Below, piece after piece: positions 53,277 to 61,949 of a stretch of 64,000 nucleotides of DNA. The notes beneath the pieces are model-generated. The model was not told where the DNA came from. It searched no databases and saw only the letters and a program-made list of their open reading frames with translations. The position numbers and the translations under genes were made by a program. Numbering within the stretch: the stretch's first letter is position 1; every line of letters begins with the position of its first letter. The stretch comes from Acidobacteria bacterium AB60 (GTDB taxonomy: Bacteria > Acidobacteriota > Terriglobia > Terriglobales > Acidobacteriaceae): contig VANK01000007.1 of NCBI GenBank assembly GCA_008682415.1, positions 186,001 through 250,000 on the forward strand. The letters are read 5' to 3'.

Positions 53277-54757
53277 AAGCGCGTCCCCTCCTCCTGCTCC
53301 TCCTTCTCCTGGTCACCGTTCCTGCCTCGGCGCACGTCGGCAGCCCGGACGTGTATGCCGACGCCCAGGCCGGCCCCTATCACCTCTCCATCGTCATCCG
53401 CCCGCCCCTCGTCATCCCCGGCGTCGCCGATATCGAGGTGCGCTCCCAATCCGCCGACGTCCAGCGAATTACCGTCACCCCCGTACCGCTCACCGGCGAA
53501 GGATCGAAGCACCCACCCGTGCCCGACGCCATGCAGCAACCCTCCAATGACAGGAGCTACTACACCGGTCACCTCTGGATCATGACCACCGGCTCCTGGC
53601 AGGTGCGATTCGCCGTCAGCGGCAGCCACGGCGAGCATACGGTCTCCATCCCCCTCCCAGCCGCCGCCATGGCCACGCGCAAAATGCAGAGCAGCCTCGG
53701 CACATTCCTCGCTGTCCTCGGTTTCCTGCTCGTCATCGGCATGATCGGCATCGTCGGAGCCGCCGCCCGCGAGGCCAAGCTGCCCCCCGGCGCAGCGCCT
53801 CCATCAGTCAATCGCCGCGCGGCCCGCATCGCCATGACCGTCGCCACGGTTGTGCTGGTCGCCGGCGTCCTCCTCGGCAACGTCTGGTGGAACTCCGAGG
53901 CCGCCTCCTACTCCGAGTACATCTACAAACCGCTGCAGATGAACGCCTCTCTGCTCGCCTCCAACACCCTCCACCTCGAGCTCCACGACCCCGGTTGGTT
54001 CTCCCAGCGCCGCCTCGACGACTTCATCCCCGATCACGACCACCTCATGCATCTCTACGTGATTCGCTGGCCCCAGATGGACACCGTCTTCCACCTCCAT
54101 CCTCAAGCCGCCGACAACGGTCAGTTCAACCTCGCCCTGCCCGACATGCCCGCCGGTGCCTACCGCCTCTACGCCGACATCGTCCATAAAAACGGCTTCC
54201 CCGAAACCATCGTGGGATCAATCACCGTGCCCGCCATTCACGGCACCCCGCTCTCAGGCGACGACGCCGCGGGGGAGGGAACTCCCGTCTCCGCCGCCCA
54301 GACATCCGGTGTCAATCCAGTCTTCCGATTGCCCGACGGCTACACCATGGTTTGGAAATCCCCCGGCAAGCTCATCGCCAAAGCGCCGCAGACCTTTCAG
54401 TTCGACCTGCTCGACAAATCCGCGCGCCCAGCGGCCGACGAGGCGCTCTACATGGGAATGCTCGGTCATGCCGCCTTCGTCAAAACCGACGGCTCCGTCT
54501 TCGCCCACATTCACCCCAACGGCAGCATGGCCATGGCCGCCCTCATGATGGCCAACCCGCAATCGCCCATGCAGCACGCAACGCAAGCAGACAACATGCC
54601 CGGTATGGACATGCCCGCGGACAAGCTGCCTGCCTCGGTGAGCTTCCCATATGGCTTCCCGTCAGCGGGCCGCTACCGCATCTTTGTCCAGATGAAGCAC
54701 GGCGGCACCGTCGAAACCGGCATCTTCGATGCCGAAGTAGCCCCGGCCGCCAACTAG
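53273..54757 (+). CDS. His/Met-rich periplasmic membrane protein (copper-handling type)
   Basis: 494 residues from ATG at 53273; the frame is open to 53252. After a signal peptide (RPLLLLLLLLVTVPASA-H) the mature protein begins with His, as in CopC/PmoD-type copper proteins. A beta domain follows (SPDVYADAQAGPYHLSIVIRPPLVI), then two membrane helices (about 140-160 and 185-205). The outside region repeats short His motifs: PDHDHLMHLYVIRWPQMDTVFHLHP, then FVKTDGSVFAHIHPNG. A Met cluster (NMPGMDMPADK) and FPYGFPSAGRYRIFVQMKHGG close the protein. HxH and Met-x-Met clusters suggest Cu(I)/Cu(II) binding. Confidence 0.7.
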   Translation: MKARPLLLLLLLLVTVPASAHVGSPDVYADAQAGPYHLSIVIRPPLVIPGVADIEVRSQSADVQRITVTPVPLTGEGSKHPPVPDAMQQPSNDRSYYTGHLWIMTTGSWQVRFAVSGSHGEHTVSIPLPAAAMATRKMQSSLGTFLAVLGFLLVIGMIGIVGAAAREAKLPPGAAPPSVNRRAARIAMTVATVVLVAGVLLGNVWWNSEAASYSEYIYKPLQMNASLLASNTLHLELHDPGWFSQRRLDDFIPDHDHLMHLYVIRWPQMDTVFHLHPQAADNGQFNLALPDMPAGAYRLYADIVHKNGFPETIVGSITVPAIHGTPLSGDDAAGEGTPVSAAQTSGVNPVFRLPDGYTMVWKSPGKLIAKAPQTFQFDLLDKSARPAADEALYMGMLGHAAFVKTDGSVFAHIHPNGSMAMAALMMANPQSPMQHATQADNMPGMDMPADKLPASVSFPYGFPSAGRYRIFVQMKHGGTVETGIFDAEVAPAAN

Positions 54758-54807
54758 CCAACTCGCGTCTCGTCCCCGAAAACACCCCCCTCGCGTCAAA
54801 AGGCTCA

Positions 54808-54866
54808 CCACCTGTTGACATTCAACCTATATGCGTGCAACGTATATGTTGAATATCAACAGGTGG
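54808..54866. promoter_or_regulatory. 59-bp near-perfect palindrome at the padR promoter
   Basis: The left arm CCACCTGTTGACATTCAAC (54808-54826) pairs with the right arm GTTGAATATCAACAGGTGG (54848-54866) at 18 of 19 positions. The centre (54827-54847) is itself nearly palindromic (ATATGCGT-GCA-ACGTATAT). TTGACA of a likely -35 box lies inside the left arm. The right arm ends 8 bp before the PadR start codon. This is most likely the PadR operator, large enough for two dimers. Confidence 0.75.
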
Positions 54867-54873
54867 ACCGCCC

Positions 54874-55212
54874 ATGCCGGAATCAAAATCAGACGTTCTG
54901 CAAGGCACCCTCGACCTGATGGTCCTCAAAACCCTTGACGCCATGTGCCCCCTGCACGGCTACGGCATCGCCCGTCGTATCGAGCAGGTCAGCGACAACA
55001 GCCTCAGCCTCAACCAGGGGACCATCTATCCCGCACTGCTGCGCCTGCAACAGCGCGGCTGGATCAAAGGCGAGTGGGGCACCTCTGAGACCGGGCGCCG
55101 CGCCAGGTTCTACTCCCTCACGCGCACCGGCCGCAAGCAGATGGACCACGAAGCCGAAAACTGGGATCGCATCGCCGCCACCATGGCGCGCTTTCTCGCG
55201 CCCTCCCGCTAG
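54874..55212 (+). CDS. PadR-family transcriptional regulator
   Basis: 112 residues. Typical short PadR: SDVLQGTLDLMVLKTLD, LHGYGIARRIEQVS, LNQGTIYPALLRLQQRGWI, then GRRARFYSLTRTGRKQM and a short dimerisation helix. PadR proteins repress transport or stress genes and respond to small compounds. It is followed 9 bp later by an ADOP permease, the standard acidobacterial PadR-ADOP pair, and sits directly behind a 59-bp palindrome, which it probably binds to control both genes. Confidence 0.93.
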   Translation: MPESKSDVLQGTLDLMVLKTLDAMCPLHGYGIARRIEQVSDNSLSLNQGTIYPALLRLQQRGWIKGEWGTSETGRRARFYSLTRTGRKQMDHEAENWDRIAATMARFLAPSR

Positions 55213-55221
55213 GAGCAGGTC

Positions 55222-57990
55222 ATGAACTCGATTCGCATCTTGCTCCACCGGCTCGCTTCTCTCTTCCAACGGCAGAAGCTGGACGCCGACCTCGACGAGG
55301 AGCTCCGCTCACACATCGATCTCGCCATCGAAGAAAACCTCCGCCGCGGCATGACCCTCGAGGAGGCTCGACGCGCGGCTCTGCGCTCCTTCGGAGGCGT
55401 CTCCCAGACCCGCGAAGACTTCCGCATGCAGCGCGGTCTGCCCCTCGTCGAAATCCTGGCGCGCGATGCACGCTATGCGTGGCGTCAGCTCTTCAACGCC
55501 CCGGCGTTCACCATCACCGCGATCGTCACCCTCGCCCTTGGCATCGGAGCCAACACCGCCATCTTTACGCTGGTCCACGGCATTCTCCTCAGTTCGCTTC
55601 CCGTCAGCGACCCATCGCGCCTCTACCGCATTGGCGACCGCAACGACTGCTGTTACTACCGGGGCTTCCAAAACGGCGACGGCGACTTCGATCTCTTCTC
55701 CTACGATCTCTACCTGCGCCTCAAACAGTCCGCCCCCGAGTTCGAGCAACTGGCTGCCGTTGAGGCGGGAGGCAACGGCCTCAGCCTGCGCTACGGCTCC
55801 GCGCCCGCCGTCCCCATGCGCACCGAGTACGTCTCCGGCAACTACTTTGCTAGCCTCGGCGTGAACGCCTACGCCGGACGCATGCTCAACGACAGCGACG
55901 ATCGACCCGATGCCACGCCCGCCATCGTTCTCAGCTACCAAACCTGGCAGTCCTCCTTTGCGTCTGATCCCAACCTCGTCGGCGCCACCGTCTACCTCCA
56001 GGCACATCCCTTCGTGGTGGCCGGCATCGCTCCCTCCGGTTTCTTCGGCGATCGCGTCAGCCCCAATCCCCCCGACCTCTGGATGCCCCTCCAGACCGAG
56101 TTCCTGCTCGAAGGCGCCAACTCCGCGCTCAAAAACGCCGATGAGGACTGGCTCTATCTCCTGGGCCGCGTCCGTCCCGGCGTCCACACCGGCGCTCTCC
56201 AGCAAAAGCTCTCCGCAACTCTGCGCCAGTGGCTCAGCGAGCGCCCGGTCTACACCGGCCATGGCGGCGCTGCGCTCATCCCGCGTCAGCATGTGGTTCT
56301 GGCCCCCGCAGGAGGCGGCATTCAGCGCCTGCAGGAGCAAACCGGAAGAGGGCTGCGCCTGCTGATGGGCCTCTCCAGCATCGTCCTCCTCATCGCCTGC
56401 GCCAACATCGCCAACCTGCTGCTTGCGCGCTACACCGCACGCCGATCCGATATCGCCATGCGCATGGCCCTGGGCGCATCCCGTCGTCGCGTCGTTCGCC
56501 AGATCCTCACCGAGAGCCTTCTGCTCAGCCTTCTCGGGGGCGCGGCGGGACTAGCCCTTGCGTACGCCGGCTCACGCATGATCCTGACGCTGGCCTTTCC
56601 TCATGCTCACAGCATGCCCCTCCAGGCCGCTCCCTCTCTCCCCGTGCTGGGCTTCGCCCTGCTCGCATCGCTGCTCACCGGCATCGTCTTCGGAACCGCC
56701 CCCGCCTGGCTCTCCTCCCTCGCCCAGCCTGCCGATGCCTTGCGCGGAGCCAATCGCACCGCGGGCGATCGCTCCTTTCTTCCGCAGCGCGTGCTCATCG
56801 TCCTGCAGGTGGCCCTATCCACCGTCTTGCTCGCTATCGCGTTCCTCACCACGCGCTCCCTGCGCAATCTCGAGCATCAGGACTTCGGCATCGCCACCGA
56901 CCATCGCTACATGGTGGCCTTCGATCCCTCCACCCTCAAGCTGGAGCAGCTTCCCGCTCTCTATCGCCGCATTGAAGACACCTTCTCCGCTTTACCCGGC
57001 ATGGCCGATGTAAGCCTCGTGCGTTACGCCCCTCTCGGCGGCAATAACTGGGGCACCTGCGTCATCCTCCAGGGCCATCCCGCGCCGGGTCCCAACGATC
57101 ACTGCTTCGCCAGTTGGGACCGCGCCAGCACACGCTTCCTCCAGTCCATCGGCGTCCCCATCGTGCGCGGCCGCAACTTCTCTGATCAGGACATCGCTAC
57201 CTCCCAGCAGGTCGTCCTCGTCAACCAGGCGTTCGTCCGCCAGTTCTTTCCCAATCAGGATCCCCTCGGCAAGCACTTCGGCACCGACTCTCCGCGCTAC
57301 TCCGGCGCCTTCGAAATCATCGGCGTCTTCGCGGACTTCAAAATGAGCGACGCGCGCGGCGAGGTCAAGCCGCTCTTCTTCCGGCCCCTCGCGCAGCAAT
57401 TCACCGGGTATGCGGAGCCGGAGGTGGATGCGGCCGAAAAATCCTCCATGTACGTACGGGAAATCCTCCTGCACTTCACCCAGACGCCCCCTCGCGTCGA
57501 GGCTCTGGTCCGCAAGACCCTCGCCTCCGTCGACCCGGGCCTGACCGTCATGCACTTCGATAGCTACGACGCCCAGGTCGCCGCCAACTTCGATCAGGAC
57601 CGGCTCCTGGCGCGCCTCGTCAGCCTCTTCGGCATCCTGGCGCTGGCCCTCGCCTCCATCGGCCTCTACGGCGTGATGTCCTACTTCGTCGCCCGCCGCA
57701 CCGGCGAAATCGGCATCCGCATGGCCCTTGGCGCGGAACGCGGCGGTGTGGTCGCCCTCGTCCTCCGCCGCGCCCTCGTGCAGATCGCCCTCGGCCTCGT
57801 CATCGGCCTTCCCGCGGCTCTCCTCGCCGGCCGGCTCATGCGCACCCAGCTCTACGGACTCAGCGCCTACGACCCGCTGTCCTTCGTCGCGGCCACCGCG
57901 ATTCTCATGCTCTGTGCCACGCTCGCCGGATTCCTGCCCGCGCGCCGCGCCGCCTCCATCAACCCCATGCGGGCGCTCCGCACCGAATAA
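55222..57990 (+). CDS. ADOP-family duplicated ABC permease
   Basis: 922 residues. The N-terminal 75 residues form the charged helical domain that accompanies PadR-linked permeases (LDADLDEELRSHIDLAIEENL, LRSFGGVSQTREDFR). Then come two FtsX/MacB halves. The first has LGIGANTAIFTLVHGILLSSLP and RRSDIAMRMALGASRRRV. The second ends with LYGVMSYFVARRTGEIGIRMALGAERGG and INPMRALRTE. No ATPase is linked. Together with the upstream PadR gene it forms a regulated export or envelope-stress unit; the substrate is unknown. Confidence 0.93.
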   Translation: MNSIRILLHRLASLFQRQKLDADLDEELRSHIDLAIEENLRRGMTLEEARRAALRSFGGVSQTREDFRMQRGLPLVEILARDARYAWRQLFNAPAFTITAIVTLALGIGANTAIFTLVHGILLSSLPVSDPSRLYRIGDRNDCCYYRGFQNGDGDFDLFSYDLYLRLKQSAPEFEQLAAVEAGGNGLSLRYGSAPAVPMRTEYVSGNYFASLGVNAYAGRMLNDSDDRPDATPAIVLSYQTWQSSFASDPNLVGATVYLQAHPFVVAGIAPSGFFGDRVSPNPPDLWMPLQTEFLLEGANSALKNADEDWLYLLGRVRPGVHTGALQQKLSATLRQWLSERPVYTGHGGAALIPRQHVVLAPAGGGIQRLQEQTGRGLRLLMGLSSIVLLIACANIANLLLARYTARRSDIAMRMALGASRRRVVRQILTESLLLSLLGGAAGLALAYAGSRMILTLAFPHAHSMPLQAAPSLPVLGFALLASLLTGIVFGTAPAWLSSLAQPADALRGANRTAGDRSFLPQRVLIVLQVALSTVLLAIAFLTTRSLRNLEHQDFGIATDHRYMVAFDPSTLKLEQLPALYRRIEDTFSALPGMADVSLVRYAPLGGNNWGTCVILQGHPAPGPNDHCFASWDRASTRFLQSIGVPIVRGRNFSDQDIATSQQVVLVNQAFVRQFFPNQDPLGKHFGTDSPRYSGAFEIIGVFADFKMSDARGEVKPLFFRPLAQQFTGYAEPEVDAAEKSSMYVREILLHFTQTPPRVEALVRKTLASVDPGLTVMHFDSYDAQVAANFDQDRLLARLVSLFGILALALASIGLYGVMSYFVARRTGEIGIRMALGAERGGVVALVLRRALVQIALGLVIGLPAALLAGRLMRTQLYGLSAYDPLSFVAATAILMLCATLAGFLPARRAASINPMRALRTE

Positions 57991-57998
57991 CCCCGGCC

Positions 57999-58358
57999 CT
58001 ACTTCTTCGCGGCGTAGTCCGCGGCGCCCATCAGGTGGATCGACACGTACGGCTCATCCCCCACCACCCAGCTGTCATGCCCCGGCTCGATATAAAAGAG
58101 GTCCCCCGCCTTCATCTCGAAGACGCGCCCATCGTCCATGGCCGCGGTCGCGGTGCCGGACACCACCATGCCCACGTGCTCCACCTCGCAGCTCTTCTTG
58201 CCCAGCGCCTTGCCCACGTGCTCTGACCACTTCCATCCCGGCTCGTACGTGGCCCGGCCCACCGTCATCCCGCCGATATGCACCAGCTCAAACTTGCCCT
58301 TCTCAAACGTGCGCACCTCATCCGGCCTCTCAAACTGCTTCAGGATCACCTCGTACAC
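57999..58358 (-). CDS. Cupin-domain protein
   Basis: 119 residues. GTG at 58358 follows an AGGGGGAGGG site and gives MYEVILKQFERPDEVRTFEKG; the frame is open to 58382. The cupin motifs are GRATYEPGWKWSEHVG (G.....H.H-like, first His replaced by Trp) and GRVFEMKAGDLFYIEPGHDSWV (G(D/E)...PxG...H). The metal ligand set is incomplete in motif 1 (W.W.EH), so the protein may bind small ligands instead of catalysing. It lies 11 bp downstream of the fumarase gene's stop... on the same strand, with its start 36 bp from that stop, so the two may share a transcript. Confidence 0.78.
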   Translation of the reverse strand: MYEVILKQFERPDEVRTFEKGKFELVHIGGMTVGRATYEPGWKWSEHVGKALGKKSCEVEHVGMVVSGTATAAMDDGRVFEMKAGDLFYIEPGHDSWVVGDEPYVSIHLMGAADYAAKK

Positions 58359-58393
58359 ACAACCCTCCCCCTTGCTGTCCACTGTTCACTGAA

Positions 58394-59923
58394 TCACTGC
58401 AGTATCGGCACGCCCGCAATCCGCTGCTGCCACTCTGCCGGGCCGGTCTGGTGCACGCTCGTGCCCTGCGCATCCACGGCCACGGTCACCGGCATGTCCT
58501 TCACCTCGAACTCGTAGATCCCTTCCATGCCCAGATCATCGAACGCCAGCCGCCGTGAGCTCTTGATCGCCTTCGACACGAGATAAGCCGCGCCGCCCAC
58601 CGCCATCAGGTACACCGCGCCGAACTCCTTGATCGCCGCGATCGCCCCCGCCCCGCGCTCCGCCTTGCCCACCATGCCCAGCAATCCGGTCTGCTCCAGC
58701 ATCTGCCGCGTGAACTTGTCCATGCGTGTCGCGGTCGTCGGACCAGCCGGCCCAATCACCTCATCGCGCACCGCATCCACCGGCCCCACGTAGTAAATAA
58801 ACCGTCCCGTGAAATCCACCGGCAGCTTCTCTCCGCGATTCAGCATGTCGGTCATGCGCTTGTGCGCCGCGTCGCGCCCCGTCAACAGTTTCCCGTTCAG
58901 CAGCAACACCTCGCCCGGCTTCCACGTCGCCGCCTCCTCCCGCGTCACCGTGTCCAGGTTCACGCGCCGCGCGCCCACCGGGTTGTACGTCAGCTCCGGC
59001 CAGTTCTCCAGGCTTGGCGGATCCAGGTACGCCGGCCCGCTGCCATCCAGCACCACGTGCGCATGCCGCGTCGCGGCGCAGTTGGGAATCATCGCAATCG
59101 GCAGGTTCGCTGCGTGCGCGGGCGTATCCAGCACCTTCACGTCCAGCACCGTCGTCAGGCCCCCCAGCCCCTGCGCGCCGATCCCCAGCTTGTTCACCTT
59201 GTCATAGAGCTCCACGCGCAGCTTCTCCGCGGTGGTTTGCGGCCCCCGCACCATCAGCTCCTGGATGTCGATCGGATCCATCAGCGACTGCTTGGCCAGC
59301 AGCATCGCCTTCTCCGCCGTGCCCCCGATGCCGATCCCCAGCATCCCCGGCGGACACCAGCCCGCTCCCATCGTCGGCACCGTCTTCAGCACCCACTCCA
59401 CAATCGAGTCCGACGGGTTCAGCATCGCAAACTTCGACTTCGCCTCCGAGCCGCCGCCCTTCGCCGCCACCGTGATCTCCAGCGTGTTGCCCGGTACCAA
59501 CTCCACGTTCACAACTGAAGGCGTGTTGTCCTTGGTGTTCTTTCGCGCCCCCGCGGGGTCCGCCAGCATCGACGCCCGCAGCGTGTTGTCGGGATCCAGA
59601 TACGCCTTGCGCACGCCCTCGTCCACAATCTCCTGCAGCGTCTTCGTCGGGCTTCCGCCGTTCGCTCCTTCGAAACGAACCTCCATCCCCACCTTCAAAA
59701 ACACATTCACCACGCCCGTATCCTGGCAAATCGGGCGATGCCCCTCCGCGCACATGCGGCTGTTGATCAGGATCTGCGCCATCGCATCCTTCGCCGCCGG
59801 CGACTCTTCCTTCTCATACGCCTTGGTCAGGTTCTCGATGTAATCCAGCGGATGGTAGTAGCTGATGAATTGCAGCGCCCCCGCTACGCTGTCGATCAGA
59901 TCCTGCTCTCGGATAACGGTCAT
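58394..59923 (-). CDS. fumA: Class I fumarate hydratase (single-chain, Fe-S)
   Basis: 509 residues. It hydrates fumarate to malate with an oxygen-sensitive [4Fe-4S] cluster. The three cluster Cys are visible in RPICQDTGVVNVF, GAGWCPPGMLGIGIGGTAEKAM and IPNCAATRHAHVV. Alpha (1-280) and beta (330-509) regions, separate in some organisms, are fused here as in FumA/FumB. AAGGGAG precedes the ATG. The fumarate made by fahA in this window would feed this step. A weaker option is L(+)-tartrate dehydratase, but the length and fused form favour fumarase. Confidence 0.93.
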   Translation of the reverse strand: MTVIREQDLIDSVAGALQFISYYHPLDYIENLTKAYEKEESPAAKDAMAQILINSRMCAEGHRPICQDTGVVNVFLKVGMEVRFEGANGGSPTKTLQEIVDEGVRKAYLDPDNTLRASMLADPAGARKNTKDNTPSVVNVELVPGNTLEITVAAKGGGSEAKSKFAMLNPSDSIVEWVLKTVPTMGAGWCPPGMLGIGIGGTAEKAMLLAKQSLMDPIDIQELMVRGPQTTAEKLRVELYDKVNKLGIGAQGLGGLTTVLDVKVLDTPAHAANLPIAMIPNCAATRHAHVVLDGSGPAYLDPPSLENWPELTYNPVGARRVNLDTVTREEAATWKPGEVLLLNGKLLTGRDAAHKRMTDMLNRGEKLPVDFTGRFIYYVGPVDAVRDEVIGPAGPTTATRMDKFTRQMLEQTGLLGMVGKAERGAGAIAAIKEFGAVYLMAVGGAAYLVSKAIKSSRRLAFDDLGMEGIYEFEVKDMPVTVAVDAQGTSVHQTGPAEWQQRIAGVPILQ

Positions 59924-60028
59924 GCGCTGAACTCCCTTGAGGTTCGTAACTGAGGTTCGTGACCCTTCTAGGTTACTGGATTCCCGCTGCCCAGGTCCGG
60001 CTCACCACGCTCGCAGAATCCGCCCGAT

Positions 60029-60382
60029 CTACCGGATCACAGGGAAGGGAAGCGCCGTCTCTCCTCTGCCGTCTCTCAGCGCATCCAGCCACGCCACGAT
60101 GCTCCCGCGCAGCTGTGCCACCTCAATCCCGCCATACGCCTCCGGATAGTGCTCCAGCTTCCGCAAGGCACGGCTCAGCAGCGACACGGCCCCAATTCGG
60201 TTTTGTCGCCGCAAATGATGAAACGCCGCAGACACCTGGATCAACGCCTGCAGAAACGTCTTCTCCGGCTCCGCGCAGGCCAGCCACGTCGCCTCCCAGT
60301 GCTCGTGCGCCTCAAAGAACTCCTCGTTGCGATAGCAGCGCAACCCCTCGGCCAGCGCACCGTCACTCCAGTCCATGGCCAT
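60029..60382 (-). CDS. DUF309-domain protein
   Basis: 117 residues. The family motif is plain: EGLRCYRNEEFFEAHEHWEATWLACAEPEKTFLQALIQVSAAFHHL (FF.AHE..E..W). DUF309 proteins are small helical bundles with conserved His/Glu and no proven function. Its ATG follows the DUF488 stop directly (TAGATG), so the two are translated together. Confidence 0.9.
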   Translation of the reverse strand: MAMDWSDGALAEGLRCYRNEEFFEAHEHWEATWLACAEPEKTFLQALIQVSAAFHHLRRQNRIGAVSLLSRALRKLEHYPEAYGGIEVAQLRGSIVAWLDALRDGRGETALPFPVIR

Positions 60383-60913
60383 CTACTCGTCCACTCCCGG
60401 GTAGGTCAGCTCCCCATCCACCACGCGCAGAAACGGCGTGGGCTTGTGTACCGTCGCCGGCGCCGCGCTCAAAATATCGCGCACCTCCCAGCCGCGGACC
60501 AGCAGCGCATCCCCAATCAATGAGCGATGACAGCGCCACGGCACCGCCTCGGCGCACATCACCGTCGTCGGTTCTTCCTGCGCCATCCGCATCAGCTCCT
60601 GTAACGCCTCCGCAAACACTGGAGTCGCCATGTAATCCGCATACCCGCGGAACGACGCATTCCGCCACCCCGTGTTCTTCGACCCTTTGCGGCTGTGCCG
60701 CCGTCCCCCCAGGTCCGCCATGTGTCGGTACCCCAGCCCTGCGGAGTGCAGCGCCTCCTCCAGCGCCTCCCCATTAAACTGCGGCACGTGCCGTGACTTC
60801 GGAATCGACCGCACATCGGCCACCCGCTTCACTCCATGAACGCGCAGCAGATGCACGAACTCCTCCAGCGTGTGCGTCGAATGGCCAATTGTGAAAAGCA
60901 CGCCCGCGGCCAT
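60383..60913 (-). CDS. DUF488-family protein
   Basis: 176 residues. Hallmarks: LFTIGHSTHTLEEFVHLL, RVADVRSIPKSRHVPQFN, LGYRHMADLGGRR, and the Cys motif VMCAEAVPWRCHRSLIGDAL. The paired Cys in C....P..CHR suggest nucleic-acid or redox function; the family remains uncharacterised. It is upstream partner of the DUF309 gene. Confidence 0.92.
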   Translation of the reverse strand: MAAGVLFTIGHSTHTLEEFVHLLRVHGVKRVADVRSIPKSRHVPQFNGEALEEALHSAGLGYRHMADLGGRRHSRKGSKNTGWRNASFRGYADYMATPVFAEALQELMRMAQEEPTTVMCAEAVPWRCHRSLIGDALLVRGWEVRDILSAAPATVHKPTPFLRVVDGELTYPGVDE

Positions 60914-61034
60914 ACCTCTATGCTACGTCTGCCCACGGTTACCGGTCGTGCATTGACGGGAAGAGAACGCTCGTTTACATATCGGAGGAAAGCTTCCTGC
61001 CTTCTCCGAGCGTCCCGACAGGAGTCCTAAAACC

Positions 61035-61898
61035 ATGCTCCGAAAGCTATCCGCCGCCTTCGTCTTATTGCTCGCATCCGTCGCCGCCTCTTCCCAGGCG
61101 CCTGCGTTCAGCAGCCTCGTCGTCTTCGGCGACAGCTACTGCGACGTGGGCAACTTCCACTCCCCCGGATACCCGTACTACCCCGATCGTTGGTCCAACG
61201 GACCCCTCTGGGTCGAGCACATCGCCGGCTTCCTCGGTGTGCCTCTCCTGCCCTCCTCCGCCGGAGGTACCGACTACGCCTGGGATGGCGCCGCCGTCAC
61301 CAACTCCAACTACATCTACAGCGTCCCCCAGCAGCTAGAGAAGTATCTCGCCGACCACGGCGGCAAAGCCGATCCGCAAGCCCTCTTCGTTCTCGAAGGC
61401 GGCGTCAACGACATCGTGGGCACCATCGGCAGGTCCACCATCGACGACCCCGAAAAACTCGGCCTGCAGATCGCGCGCGGCCTGGTCAACAGCGAAACCC
61501 TCCTGCGCGCTGCCGGCGCCCGCCACTTCCTCATCGCCAACCTCATCGACGTCGGCCGCCTTCCTGCCGCGGCCCCCATCGCCGCCCTCGCCTCCGCCAC
61601 CACCGCCGCCGCCAATCACCATCTCACCCGGCTGCTCGCGGAAGACGATACCCGCGAAGGCGCTGAGACCCTCCGCCTGAACCTGTTCCGCCTCATCCAG
61701 GCCATCGCTGGCGACCCCACCCACTTCGGCTTCACCAACATCTCCGATGCGTGCAAAACCCAAACATCGTTCTGTGCCGACCCCGACCACTACCTCTTCT
61801 TCGACAGCCTGCATCTCAGCGAGTTCGCACACGCCGATATCGCCGTCGCCGCCGAGGTCCTTCTAGCCCCCGACGACCGCGAGGCGAACGACCGCTGA
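61035..61898 (+). CDS. Secreted GDSL/SGNH-family esterase
   Basis: 287 residues with an AGGAG site and a signal peptide (LSAAFVLLLASVAASSQA). Catalytic blocks are in order: LVVFGDSYCDVGNF (nucleophile Ser in GDS), the block I-II Gly region, FVLEGGVNDIVGTI (GxND) and YLFFDSLHLSEFAHADI (DxxH). The arrangement matches the phospholipase/lecithinase/haemolysin-type SGNH enzymes, secreted lipases or esterases. The exact substrate is unknown. Confidence 0.92.
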   Translation: MLRKLSAAFVLLLASVAASSQAPAFSSLVVFGDSYCDVGNFHSPGYPYYPDRWSNGPLWVEHIAGFLGVPLLPSSAGGTDYAWDGAAVTNSNYIYSVPQQLEKYLADHGGKADPQALFVLEGGVNDIVGTIGRSTIDDPEKLGLQIARGLVNSETLLRAAGARHFLIANLIDVGRLPAAAPIAALASATTAAANHHLTRLLAEDDTREGAETLRLNLFRLIQAIAGDPTHFGFTNISDACKTQTSFCADPDHYLFFDSLHLSEFAHADIAVAAEVLLAPDDREANDR

Positions 61899-61949
61899 CG
61901 ACGTCACCCGAAGTTCAGCTTCCCCCCCATGCCCTAATCTAGAACCTGT

